DNA from: Candidatus Latescibacterota bacterium
GTDB lineage: Bacteria; Latescibacterota; UBA2968; UBA8231
Direction of reading: 5' to 3'
Assembly: GCA_022820485.1 (NCBI GenBank)
Contig: JAJEFJ010000075.1
Span: 22,009-86,008, forward strand
Length of the DNA stretch: 64,000 bases
The translations under genes were made by a program, and so were the position numbers. This document shows, in pieces, positions 43,588 to 52,383 of the stretch (within the stretch, counting starts at the first letter, position 1; each line of letters opens with the position of its first letter). Under the pieces are notes generated by a model. It made no database searches and was not told the origin of the DNA. It saw only the letters and a list, made by a program, of their open reading frames with translations.

Positions 43588-44616
43588 CTAGCCAAAGCGC
43601 ACGCCCGTCGGGATAACCCCCACGTCTTCGCCGCGCCGCATGGCCTCAGCCGCGTCGAGGATGCTCGCCAAGTCGTGCTTGGGTTCAAACCCCAACTTTG
43701 CCTTGATATTTGTCAAATCCAACTCGAAGTAATTCCAATCCGGCCGCCGCGCATCGGCGTAGCCCAGACCGAAGCGCTCGGCAAGATAGGGTACGGTCTC
43801 GCTCCAATCGAACAGCGCGGCTCCGCCCAGATTGAACACCTCGCCCACGGCTTCGTCCCGCTCTAGCGCCAACACCAGCCCTTGGACGATGTCGCGCACG
43901 TCGGCATATACCTGCCGGAAGGGCCGCCCGTCTGGATTGCGCGATAGCAAGAATTGCTCCTCGCCCGTCCACTGCGCCTTGAGCTCCTCGGCTCCCTCTC
44001 GGTCCTTGAACTGCTCGTAAACCGGCCCGAACAAAAACAGATGCGGCAAGCCGTTTTCGTCGAGGAATTCCCCCGGCTCAATAATCGTGGCAAAGCGCGT
44101 GGTCACCGACGGTAGCCCGTACTGCAAGTGATAGCTCATCACCAGTTCCTCACCGATCCACTTGGTCAGGAAGTAGGGCATGGTCTGGTAGCGGGCGACT
44201 TGATCTTCGCGGATTGGCTCTTCAAAGCAGCGGCCGTTGTAGGGATTCTCCCAGTAAATCGCCTCGGTGGAAGCATAGACCAAGCGGTGCAGATTGGGCG
44301 TCAGCTCGCGGATGGACTCCAGCACGTTGATGGTGCCCATGCCGTTGATTTCGAGGTATTCGCGGTTGTCGAAGGGGCCGCCAAAGGCCGCGGCGATGTG
44401 ATACACTGCATCGACTCCTTCGACGGCGCGGCGCACATCGGCGAGATTGCGCAAATCGCCTTCGATGGTCTCGACGCGGTCAAAGCTGTCGAGCTTGTGG
44501 GCGCGGCTTTGATCTCCGGGATAGACAAAACTGCGTATGTCGTGCCCTTTGTCGAGCAAAGCTCTGGCCAAATTGGCTCCGACGCGGCCGGTGCCGCCGG
44601 TGATGAGGATTTTCAC
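43588..44616 (-). CDS. NAD-dependent epimerase/dehydratase (extended SDR) 1
   Basis: A 342-aa extended SDR. NAD-binding motif KILITGGTGRVGANLA at the N-terminus; a STEAIYW segment and an active-site-type Tyr-Lys nearby (YFLTKWIGEE). Family members epimerise or reduce nucleotide sugars or steroid-like alcohols. It precedes the gamma-glutamyltransferase and follows the RbsA-type ATPase on the same strand, with a dispersed repeat between. Substrate not assigned. Confidence 0.88.
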   Translation of the reverse strand: MKILITGGTGRVGANLARALLDKGHDIRSFVYPGDQSRAHKLDSFDRVETIEGDLRNLADVRRAVEGVDAVYHIAAAFGGPFDNREYLEINGMGTINVLESIRELTPNLHRLVYASTEAIYWENPYNGRCFEEPIREDQVARYQTMPYFLTKWIGEELVMSYHLQYGLPSVTTRFATIIEPGEFLDENGLPHLFLFGPVYEQFKDREGAEELKAQWTGEEQFLLSRNPDGRPFRQVYADVRDIVQGLVLALERDEAVGEVFNLGGAALFDWSETVPYLAERFGLGYADARRPDWNYFELDLTNIKAKLGFEPKHDLASILDAAEAMRRGEDVGVIPTGVRFG

Positions 44617-44680
44617 GTTGCACCTCTCAGGGGTTAGGGACTACATAAGATAATCCGCAGATGGACGCAGCCCCCGGATT

Positions 44681-44738
44681 GTAGGGGCAACCCTCGTGGT
44701 TGCCCTAAAGCAAGGGCGCCCACAAGGGACGCCCCTAC
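44681..44738. repeat. Dispersed palindromic repeat (GTAGGGGCAA type), copy 2
   Basis: Begins GTAGGGGCAACCC and ends GACGCCCCTAC, with two inner hairpins (GGGCAA/TTGCCC and GGGCG/CGCCC). Related to the repeat at 1223-1258. It overlaps the 3' end of the RbsA-type gene by a few bases. Confidence 0.6.
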
Positions 44739-46219
44739 ATGGGTAGGGCGCTGGCCAAGAGTTTTTCCGGGGTGGCTTCGGCTCGTGCGTACTCAGCGAC
44801 GATCCGCCCCTCGCGCATCACGTACACTCGGTCGCACAGCCCCAGAATTTCGGGCATTTCCGAGGAGAGGACCACGATTGCTAGTCCTTGGCGCGCCAGC
44901 CCGTCTAGCAAATGATAAATCTCGGCCTTGGCACCGACGTCGATTCCCCGGGTTGGCTCATCGACGAGTAGCACTCGCAAGTTTTCCTTGAGCAGCCAGC
45001 GGGCCAGCAGTGCCTTTTGCTGATTGCCGCCGCTGAGCCGCGCGATGGTCTGCTCTTGGTCGGGGGGACGCAGGCGCAGGCGCGCGACGAGTGCGCCGAC
45101 CTGCTGCCGCTCCATGCCGATCTGCACGTGGCCGGCGCGGCAGAATTGCTCTAAGGCTGCGACGCTCGCGTTGGCGCGCACGCTCTGCTGCGCGAAGAGG
45201 CCGTCGGCCCGGCGATCCTCCGGTACCAGTCCCAAGCCGAGGGTGCGCGCTTGTGGTGGTGCGTTCGCTGGTACGGGGATTCCGCCGATAGTAATGGTTC
45301 CAGCGCGGCGGCGGTCTGCGCCCATCACGGCTCGCGCTAGTTCGGTCCGGCCCGCGCCCATCAGCCCGGAGAAGCCGACGATTTCTCCAGCGCACACCCG
45401 GAAGGAAATATCCTGCACTCGGTCCGTAGTCAGCCCTTCCACTTCTAGCGCGCACGGCCCCGGTGTGCGATCGGCCGGGGGAAAACCTTGGCCCAACTCC
45501 CGCCCGACCATTAGCGCGATAAGCTGCTCCTCGTCGAGGTCGGCAGCCTGCTCGCAAGCGACGCGCTCGCCGTCGCGCAAGACTGTCACCCGGTCGGCCA
45601 GCGCCATGACTTCGGCGAGCTTGTGCGATACATAGACTACGCCGACGCCTCGCGCCTTGAGCCGGGCAATGAGCGCAAAGAGCTTGTCGATCTCGCGCGT
45701 ACTCAGGGCCGAGGTTGGCTCGTCCATGATGATTATCTGGGCGTCGCACGCCAGCGCTCGCGCGATCTCGACCAATTGCTGCGCGGCCACGCCGAGGTGG
45801 CCGACCTTGGTCTGTGGATCGACCGCTAGCCCAACCTCGGACAATAGCGTTGCTGAAGCAGCGTAGAGCGCGTTCCAGTGGACGCGGCCACCGTGCCCGT
45901 GCGGCAGGCGACCGAAGAACAGATTCTCGGCGACCGATAGTGAGGGGACTAACTCTAACTCTTGGTAAACGACCGCAAGGCCGTGGTCTAGGGCTTGGCG
46001 CGGATGGCGGATATCTACGGGGCGACCCGCGATATGGTAGCGGCCTTGGTCGCGGTGGTACACGCCAGCCGCGATTTTGATCAAGGTGCTTTTGCCAGCG
46101 CCGTTTTCGCCGACCAGCGCGTGGACTTCTCCTGGCCGCACTGCAAAGTCAACGCCCTTGAGCGCATAGACGCCGGGGAAGCGCTTGTGGATGTCCTCTA
46201 GGGACAGTAGCGGCGTCAT
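44735..46219 (-). CDS. Sugar ABC transporter ATP-binding protein (RbsA/MglA type)
   Basis: A 494-aa double ATPase of the monosaccharide (CUT2) importer class. First domain: Walker A GENGAGKST near residue 40, Walker B IIIMDEPTSALST. Second domain: signature ARLSGGNQQKALLARW and Walker B LLVDEPTRGIDV; the second Walker A (SGLMGAGRTE) is degenerate, as usual in this family. It energises the permease encoded just upstream; the two genes overlap by 4 bases. Sugar specificity is not readable. Confidence 0.95.
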   Translation of the reverse strand: MTPLLSLEDIHKRFPGVYALKGVDFAVRPGEVHALVGENGAGKSTLIKIAAGVYHRDQGRYHIAGRPVDIRHPRQALDHGLAVVYQELELVPSLSVAENLFFGRLPHGHGGRVHWNALYAASATLLSEVGLAVDPQTKVGHLGVAAQQLVEIARALACDAQIIIMDEPTSALSTREIDKLFALIARLKARGVGVVYVSHKLAEVMALADRVTVLRDGERVACEQAADLDEEQLIALMVGRELGQGFPPADRTPGPCALEVEGLTTDRVQDISFRVCAGEIVGFSGLMGAGRTELARAVMGADRRRAGTITIGGIPVPANAPPQARTLGLGLVPEDRRADGLFAQQSVRANASVAALEQFCRAGHVQIGMERQQVGALVARLRLRPPDQEQTIARLSGGNQQKALLARWLLKENLRVLLVDEPTRGIDVGAKAEIYHLLDGLARQGLAIVVLSSEMPEILGLCDRVYVMREGRIVAEYARAEATPEKLLASALPM

Positions 46220-47187
46220 GTCGGAGGGGCGAGCAACCGCCGCAAGAGGCTTTGCTTGCGTCGGGTGTCCAGATACACGGCGAGGATAATTACTGCGCCG
46301 CGCGCAATGTCGTGGTAAAAGGACGACACATTCAATAGCACCAAGCCGTTGGAGAGCACCGTCAGAATTAAGATGCCGATAAAGGCACCGCCGAGCGTAC
46401 CCACGCCGCCCGTCAGGCTGATGCCGCCCAAGATCACCGCGGCGATTACCTGCAACTCAAACCCCAGGCCGGCATTCGGCTGCCCGGAGTTGAGGCGCGA
46501 GGCCAAGATAAAGGCGCTCAGCGCCGCCAGTACGCCGCCGAGCACGAAGACCAAGACGCGCGTGCGATCGACGGCCAAGCCCGCGAGCCGCGCCGCTTGG
46601 ATGTTGCCGCCGATGGCGTAGATGTAGCGGCCGAGGATGGTGTGGTGGAGGACGTAGTAGAACAGCCCCAAGAGAACAAAGGTCACCAGCACTGGGATCG
46701 GGATCGGCCCCAAGTGTCCGGTTCCCACTTCGATGAAGTCTTCTACTTTGCCTTGGATCGATACCGCTTGGGTGCTGACCATGGCTGCGCCGCGCAGAAT
46801 CGCCATCATGCCCAAGGTTGCGATCAGGGAGTTGATACCGGCCTTGGTGACCAACAGTCCGTTACACAGGCCGATGAGCGCTCCGGCGGCGAGTGCGGCG
46901 ACCAGTGCCAGCGTTACGCTTTCAAACTGATTGAGCACGGCCACGGCGATGATCCCGGCCACTGCTTGGGTCGAGCCGACGCTCAGGTCGATCTCGCCGA
47001 GCAGGATGATCATCACCATGCCGATTCCAGCGATGGCCACCAGCGAGGCGTCGCGCAGCACGTTCTTGATATTGACGGCGGTAAAGAATACCGGCGTCAG
47101 CAGGGAAATCCCCACGCAGAGCAGGACCAGTGCCAGCAACAGCCCGGCCTGCTCACTGTGGAGCATCCGCGACAGCAAGCGGCTCAT
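46216..47187 (-). CDS. Sugar ABC transporter permease (RbsC type)
   Basis: A 323-aa polytopic membrane protein of the CUT2 importer class with about ten hydrophobic segments (LLALVLLCVGISLLTPV, GIGMVMIILLGEIDLSVGST) and the conserved GGISLTGGVGTLGGAFIG motif near residue 265. It overlaps the RbsA-type gene and the RbsB-type gene by 4 bases each (ATGA), so the three are translationally coupled. Confidence 0.95.
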   Translation of the reverse strand: MSRLLSRMLHSEQAGLLLALVLLCVGISLLTPVFFTAVNIKNVLRDASLVAIAGIGMVMIILLGEIDLSVGSTQAVAGIIAVAVLNQFESVTLALVAALAAGALIGLCNGLLVTKAGINSLIATLGMMAILRGAAMVSTQAVSIQGKVEDFIEVGTGHLGPIPIPVLVTFVLLGLFYYVLHHTILGRYIYAIGGNIQAARLAGLAVDRTRVLVFVLGGVLAALSAFILASRLNSGQPNAGLGFELQVIAAVILGGISLTGGVGTLGGAFIGILILTVLSNGLVLLNVSSFYHDIARGAVIILAVYLDTRRKQSLLRRLLAPPT

Positions 47188-48170
47188 TGCGGCATCAGGG
47201 CACGCACCGCATCCACCTTGAGGGCGAAGGGCGGCTCGGTGCTCGTGTCGTAGAAGCGGCTGAGATTGTCGCGGGTGACGACGATGGTCGGCGTCTCGTA
47301 GTGGTCGGGTAGTTGCTCACCACGCGATAGTTGCACTGCCGCATCAATGAGCGCGCTTCCGACAAAGTTGGGAAACATCGCCAGTGCCGCCGCATAGGGC
47401 GTGTCGCCGGTGAGGGCCGTCTGTCCCACAGTGCCCTCGAAGCCGAAGCCGATTGCCGTCAGGGCTGCTTCGTCCAATCCGGCTGCCTTGTAGGCCGCCA
47501 TGCCGCCGGTAGTAGAGTCGTCGTTGATGCCGTAGATCGCGTTGATCTGCGGGTTGGCCGTCAGCGCGTCCTGTGCCACCTTGAACGCTTTTTCCTTGAG
47601 GCCCTGCCCATCGACTTCTTGAACGATCTCATGCGTCAGACCCGACGCGGCGAGCGCGTCTTTGAAGCCATCGACCCGCTGCCGACAATCTTCGAAGTTG
47701 GGGAAGCCGACGATGAGGATTTTGGGATCGAGGCCCTTGTCCGCTGCGTAGCTGGCAAACCACTCGCCGGCCTTGACCCCACCGGCGTAATTGTCAATCC
47801 CCACGTAGCTGGCGGCCTCGGACACGGGGTTGGATTCGGTAATCACGTGTACTCCCGCCGCTTTGGCTTGCCGCACTATCGGCCCCATTGCCTTAGCATC
47901 CACCGGCGATAGGATCAGCACCTCGACCCCTTGGGCGAGCAGGTTTTCGGCTTTGGAGATTTGCGCGGCTACGTCGAGGTTGGCATCGGCGACGATCAGC
48001 TCGACATCCAACTCGGCCGCCCGCGCTGTCGCCGACTTGCTGATGTTTTGATACCACTCGTGCGACATGAAGTTGATGACGTAGCCGATCTTGAGTTTAT
48101 CGGGCGCGTCGTCCGGCTGTCCGCAGGCGACCAATAAGGCGCACAGCAGCCATGTTTTAGTCTTACCCAT
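47184..48170 (-). CDS. Sugar ABC transporter substrate-binding lipoprotein (RbsB type)
   Basis: A 328-aa periplasmic binding protein. The N-terminus has a lipobox (LLVACGQP). The type I periplasmic fold follows (KIGYVINFMSHEWYQNISKS, LILSPVDAKAMGPIVRQAKA, AIYGINDDSTTGG). ATG 48170 is preceded by TAGGAGAAC and lies 8 bp after the MalG-type gene, so the CUT2 and CUT1 importers appear to share a transcript. The ligand is probably a pentose or hexose. Confidence 0.93.
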   Translation of the reverse strand: MGKTKTWLLCALLVACGQPDDAPDKLKIGYVINFMSHEWYQNISKSATARAAELDVELIVADANLDVAAQISKAENLLAQGVEVLILSPVDAKAMGPIVRQAKAAGVHVITESNPVSEAASYVGIDNYAGGVKAGEWFASYAADKGLDPKILIVGFPNFEDCRQRVDGFKDALAASGLTHEIVQEVDGQGLKEKAFKVAQDALTANPQINAIYGINDDSTTGGMAAYKAAGLDEAALTAIGFGFEGTVGQTALTGDTPYAAALAMFPNFVGSALIDAAVQLSRGEQLPDHYETPTIVVTRDNLSRFYDTSTEPPFALKVDAVRALMPQ

Positions 48171-48178
48171 TTGTTCTC

Positions 48179-49018
48179 CTATCCCTTTACGGCACCAGCC
48201 GTCAATCCCTGGACAAAATACCGCTGCAATCCCACGAAGAGCGCAATTGGCGGCAGGCTAAAAATCAGCGATGCGGCGAATAGCTGGTCGTATTTGTTGA
48301 CGTATTGTCCCAAAAACGCGGCGCGCAGTCCCACCGGAATGGTCAGGGCCTGCGATTTGGTAAACACAAAAGCGAACAAGAATTCATTCCACGAAAGCAA
48401 AAAGGCAAAGGTCCCCACTGCCACGATCGCCGGTGCGGCCAGCGGCAAGATGATCCGGTAGAGTAGCTGGAGGCGGTTGCAGCCGTCGATGAGTGCGGCT
48501 TGCTCTAGATCGGTGGGGATGGCGCGGAAATAGCCGTTGAGCAGCCAGGTGCAAAACGGGATGGCAAAGCCCGTGTAGATCAGCACCATACCCACGTGCG
48601 TGTCGAGCAAGCCGAACGAGCGAATCACCTGAAAGAGCGGGATGAGGATCGAAGAGCCGGGCAGCATTTGCGACATCACCACTACCATCAGCAACAGGGT
48701 GTTGCCGCGAAAGCGGAAGCGGGCAAAGGCATACGCCGCGCAGACGCTAAACGCGAGGGCGATTAGGGCCGTAGAAAGGGAAATCACCATGCTGTTGGCA
48801 AAGTACTTCACAAACGGCCCGGTGTCCCACATCTCGACGTACGCGTGGAAGGTGAGGGAGCGGGGGAAGACCAAAGGCGGGGTGCGGGTCATCTCGGACA
48901 GGGGACGCATGGACGTGGTCACCACCCAGATCAGCGGCATCACCAGCGCGAGTACGAAGACCGAGCCTAAGCCGTAGGCGAGGTAGGCGCGGATCTTTTC
49001 TTGGGTTTTAATTCGCAT
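48179..49018 (-). CDS. Carbohydrate ABC transporter permease (MalG type)
   Basis: A 279-aa permease of the CUT1 class with six hydrophobic segments. The EAA loop, which docks the ATPase, is visible as EQAALIDGCNRLQLLYRIIL. It ends normally in AGAVKG. Its usual partners, the MalF-type permease and the binding protein, lie at 53530-55687 on the same strand, 4.5 kb away, with unrelated accessory genes between. No matching MalK ATPase is in the window; a shared ATPase elsewhere is likely. Confidence 0.93.
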   Translation of the reverse strand: MRIKTQEKIRAYLAYGLGSVFVLALVMPLIWVVTTSMRPLSEMTRTPPLVFPRSLTFHAYVEMWDTGPFVKYFANSMVISLSTALIALAFSVCAAYAFARFRFRGNTLLLMVVVMSQMLPGSSILIPLFQVIRSFGLLDTHVGMVLIYTGFAIPFCTWLLNGYFRAIPTDLEQAALIDGCNRLQLLYRIILPLAAPAIVAVGTFAFLLSWNEFLFAFVFTKSQALTIPVGLRAAFLGQYVNKYDQLFAASLIFSLPPIALFVGLQRYFVQGLTAGAVKG

Positions 49019-49104
49019 GGCTAGTTCAGTGGCCTTTGCTCGGAGACGTTGAAAGGGTGGTAGTCGCTCATAGGATTTCTGGTTAATGCAAGAATCGGCT
49101 TATT

Positions 49105-50637
49105 TTACAGTCGGCCGCCGTAACGGCGCAGCAACGCGGCCGTCTCATCCCTATTCATACGCATCGCCGCACCCAACGGCGTCTCTCCCAAGTAGTGCTC
49201 TCTGGCGTTGATGTCTGCTCCCTGCTTGATCAACACCTCGGCTGTCTCGTCACCATTGGAAGCAATCGCCGCCCAGTGCAACGGCGTATTGCCATCGTTG
49301 TCTCTGGCGTTGACGTCGGCACCGTGCTTGATCAACACCTCGGCTGTCTTGTCAGCATTGCCTATCGCCGCGCCTATCGCCGCCCAGTGCAATGGTGTCT
49401 TGCCATCGTTGTCTCTGGCGTTGACGTCGGCTCCCTGCTTGATCAGCACCGTAGCTGTCTTGTCAGCATTTTGACTTGCCGCAACGTGCAGCGGCATCCA
49501 GCCCTTTTTGTCTCTGGCGTTGATGTCGGCACCGTGCTTGATCAGTACCGTAGCTGTCTTGTCAGCATTGCTCCTCGCCGCAACGTACAGCGGCGTATAG
49601 TCGTCGTTGTTTCTAGCGTTGATATTGGCTCCTTGTTTGATTAACACCTCGACTGTCTCGTCAGCATTGCGCCGTGCTGCCCAGTGCAGCGGTGCCTCGC
49701 CGTCGTCATCCTTGGTTTTGACGTCGGCTCCTTGTTTGATCAACGCCTCGGCTATCTCGTCAGCATTGTGCCGCGCTGCCCAGTGCAGCGGTGCCTCGCC
49801 GTCGTCATCCTTGGTTTTGACGTCGGCTCCTTGTTTGATCAACACCTTAGCCGTCTCGTCAGCATTGTGCCTCGCCGCATAGTATAGCGGCGTTTGGCCA
49901 TCTATGAACTTGGCATTGACGTCGGCTCCGTGCTTGAGCAAGACCTCGACCGTCGGATGAGCATTATTTCGCGCCGCGAAGTGCAGCGGCGTTTGGCCAT
50001 CTCTGGTCTTGGCATTGACGTCGGCTCCGTGCTTGAGTAAGACCTCGACCATCGCAAAAGCATTCTCCCGCAATGCCAAGTGCAGCGGCGTCCAGTTGCC
50101 TCCGCTGTTGACAGCGTTGACATCGGCTCCGTGCTTGAGCAATACTTCCGCCGTCTCAACAGCATTCCCTAGTGCCGCGAAGTGCAGCGGCGTTTGGCCA
50201 TCTCTGGTCTTGGCATTGACGTCGGCTCCGTGCTTGAGTAAGACCTCGACCGTCTCAACAGCATTCCTTAGTGCCGCCCAGTGCAGCGGCGTCCGAAAAT
50301 TTGTGTCCTTGGTGTTGACGTCGGCTCCCTGCTGGATCAGGGACGCAGTCAGCATGGGCAGGTTAAGTTTTACTGCCAAGTGCAGGTCATTTACCGCATC
50401 CGGAGATGGCCAGCGGCCCGACTGGACGAAAAACTCTTGTCGTTCCTTCTCGGTTTGCTCGACTATCAGTCTTGCTTTTTCTGCTTCGAGTGCTTGCTGC
50501 CGTTCCTTCTCAGCCTGTTCGGCGGCCAATCTTGCTTTTTCTGCTTCAAGTGCCTGCCGCTGCTTTTCTGCTTCCGTGTCGCAGCCGAGGCTCCCAAGGG
50601 CCAAGGCCGCAACGAGTATTCTCCACATCATAGCCAT
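49105..50637 (-). CDS. Ankyrin-repeat lipoprotein
   Basis: A 510-aa protein. The N-terminus has a lipobox (LALGSLGCDTEAE), then a charged coiled coil with two copies of an EAEKARL-x-EQ-EKERQ unit at ~24-68. From residue ~80, thirteen ankyrin repeats follow, each ~33 residues with the TPLHWAA and LLKHGADVNA consensus; repeats 7 and 8 are almost the same, showing recent unit duplication. AAGGAGAC precedes the ATG. Probably displayed at the membrane and binding a protein partner. It is part of the block that splits the MalEFG-type genes. Confidence 0.9.
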   Translation of the reverse strand: MAMMWRILVAALALGSLGCDTEAEKQRQALEAEKARLAAEQAEKERQQALEAEKARLIVEQTEKERQEFFVQSGRWPSPDAVNDLHLAVKLNLPMLTASLIQQGADVNTKDTNFRTPLHWAALRNAVETVEVLLKHGADVNAKTRDGQTPLHFAALGNAVETAEVLLKHGADVNAVNSGGNWTPLHLALRENAFAMVEVLLKHGADVNAKTRDGQTPLHFAARNNAHPTVEVLLKHGADVNAKFIDGQTPLYYAARHNADETAKVLIKQGADVKTKDDDGEAPLHWAARHNADEIAEALIKQGADVKTKDDDGEAPLHWAARRNADETVEVLIKQGANINARNNDDYTPLYVAARSNADKTATVLIKHGADINARDKKGWMPLHVAASQNADKTATVLIKQGADVNARDNDGKTPLHWAAIGAAIGNADKTAEVLIKHGADVNARDNDGNTPLHWAAIASNGDETAEVLIKQGADINAREHYLGETPLGAAMRMNRDETAALLRRYGGRL

Positions 50638-50916
50638 CTCTTGTCTCCTTGAGGAAGGGCGTTGAGAGGTTGTTCTTCAATCCATGGCCTCGGATTTTAT
50701 AGAGCATAGCACGGCCCACTATGGTCGTCAATCGCGCCGCTCAGGGAGTACGCTTGGGCGCTGGCCCATGGCCGGAGTGCGTCGCCGATACCATGGCTGA
50801 CTGCTCTACGGCTGGATCGGCGGCTTGACTGGGGGTAGGTGATACGATACGTTGAGCATAATGGGCTTCTTGATGAGGCGGCAAAGGCCATTTGTTTGAT
50901 AGATGGGGACGTATGA

Positions 50917-51231
50917 ATGGATATCCGGGACATCATTCGAGCTATAGATTCTCAAAACTACCGCATCACCGCTCATGGAGATGAAGAAGCAGAGAATGAT
51001 CAACTGGATTTTGAAGAGATATTCTATTCCGTACGCAATGGCGAGATTATCGAAAATTATCCATCAGATCAGCCATTTCCAAGCTGCTTGATATACGGAA
51101 CAAATGTATCTGGAGAGCCAATCCACAGTGTTTGGGCTTACGATGAGGAGAATCAACGGGCATCCCTCGTTACCGTCTATCGCCCAGATCCAACCCGTTG
51201 GATCAACTGGCGTGAAAGGGAAAAGAAGTGA
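50917..51231 (+). CDS. DUF4258 protein (toxin-like)
   Basis: A 104-aa protein matching the DUF4258 pattern: YRITAHGDEEAE, then GEIIENYPSDQPFPSCLIYG, PIHSVWAY and VTVYRPDPTRW. DUF4258 proteins often pair with YgiT-type zinc-finger antitoxins and share the MqsR/RelE-like interferase fold. The next gene starts at its stop codon (TGATG overlap). Toxin activity is inferred from the pairing. Confidence 0.85.
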   Translation: MDIRDIIRAIDSQNYRITAHGDEEAENDQLDFEEIFYSVRNGEIIENYPSDQPFPSCLIYGTNVSGEPIHSVWAYDEENQRASLVTVYRPDPTRWINWREREKK

Positions 51232-52331
51232 TGCTTGACAAATGTCCAGTATGTGGAGACGGGATTGTCAAAAAGCAAGTCAATAAGGTTTTGCGTGGCG
51301 GCAATCTCACGGAGACGGTGAAAATTCAAGCAGAAGTTTGCCTCCGTTGTGGCGAACGCCTTTACGCACCAGAGGTCATAAAACATTGCGAAAAGGTCAG
51401 AGCAAAATTAGAAAAAATGGCTAATTCTCAGACTACATCTCGGAAAGGGCTTCTGTGCAAGTTGAGCTATGAGCACTGGATTCTCGATTTTCTGGAAAAA
51501 CGCTATGATAGTCCCGACAAGAAGGTGATCGAGATCACGAGTGGTAAGCCATCTTTTACCATGTGCTTGGACAGTGGGACAACCTATGTTTTTCCCGGCC
51601 CAACTTTCTTGAACGGCATAATGCCTCTCACTGTCATCGTTTCCTTCAAAGCACTAGATATGATTTTCGAGTGGATACTCGAAGAGAATAACAAAGAGGT
51701 TCCTAAGAATTTGTTGGGAAAATTAAAGAGGCTGGAGAAAGAGTCCGACCTCCAACTTCCACCTCTCTTCGAGAGTCAACCATACCTTTACAACTACTCA
51801 AAGGCTCTTTTTAGCCAACTGCGGCCGTATCGCAACAAGGTCGTACATGAAAATAGTTTTTCAGTCCGTGGAAACACATTAACCCTATCGAGCTCCGAGC
51901 ATGGGACCAGCCTAACTTTAAGCAGCAAACAAGTGGTCTGTCTCGTGCGTTTTGTGTGTGTGCTCGTCCGTGCTCTATCGGGCGAAATGCTCGTCAGTGA
52001 TTACAAGAACAATATGCTTCGACATTATCTCGACATCCTCGCCCCAGTGCATGGACAACCGACCTTCAACCAACAAGAGCCGTGTTTCGTGCAGGTCGAA
52101 TTCAAGGTGCCTAGGTGCGGGGCAGGCTTCCCTGCTGATCTAAGACAGGTACGGGATACGCTTAAGTCCGAGTTCCCTACACAAGAAGTAATTTTCGACC
52201 TTAAAGTGCAGGCAATGGAGGACGAGAATCTCATCGCAGAATGGTACTTCGCGCCCGAAGAAGTACCAGATTTGGACTTGATGACCTTGTACGAAGAGTC
52301 GCACAAGAAGCACCGAGTGGCCGTCGTCTGA
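51231..52331 (+). CDS. YgiT/MqsA-type zinc-finger protein fused to a HEPN-like domain
   Basis: A 366-aa protein. Residues 1-60 are a YgiT-type zinc finger (CPVCGDG and CLRCGERLY, giving C-x2-C pairs at ~5/8 and ~37/40) as in MqsA antitoxins. The usual short HTH tail is replaced by ~300 residues of unknown type. Within these, RPYRNKVVHEN at ~198-208 is an R-x4-H motif as in HEPN ribonucleases, in a helical setting. An ATG at 51231 overlaps the DUF4258 stop; a GTG three bases earlier is an alternative. Whether the HEPN-like part is active or part of the antitoxin is unknown. Confidence 0.65.
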   Translation: MLDKCPVCGDGIVKKQVNKVLRGGNLTETVKIQAEVCLRCGERLYAPEVIKHCEKVRAKLEKMANSQTTSRKGLLCKLSYEHWILDFLEKRYDSPDKKVIEITSGKPSFTMCLDSGTTYVFPGPTFLNGIMPLTVIVSFKALDMIFEWILEENNKEVPKNLLGKLKRLEKESDLQLPPLFESQPYLYNYSKALFSQLRPYRNKVVHENSFSVRGNTLTLSSSEHGTSLTLSSKQVVCLVRFVCVLVRALSGEMLVSDYKNNMLRHYLDILAPVHGQPTFNQQEPCFVQVEFKVPRCGAGFPADLRQVRDTLKSEFPTQEVIFDLKVQAMEDENLIAEWYFAPEEVPDLDLMTLYEESHKKHRVAVV

Positions 52332-52383
52332 CTATAGATAGGGTGAGTGTTGGCCGACTTCCGTATTCTGGATCAGCCGGTTT

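Noticed and set aside
44735..46219. Degenerate second Walker A in the RbsA-type protein as a defect
   Set aside because: A degenerate second ATP site is normal for this importer family.
49195..50665. Long plus-strand open frames opposite the ankyrin gene
   Set aside because: They are antisense shadows of the repeat array; the repeated, compositionally odd translations have no start signals of their own.
50704..50760. Minus-strand peptide GAIDDHSGPCYAL resembling an integrase-core DDH motif
   Set aside because: Only about a dozen residues match and no neighbouring motif supports a transposase remnant.
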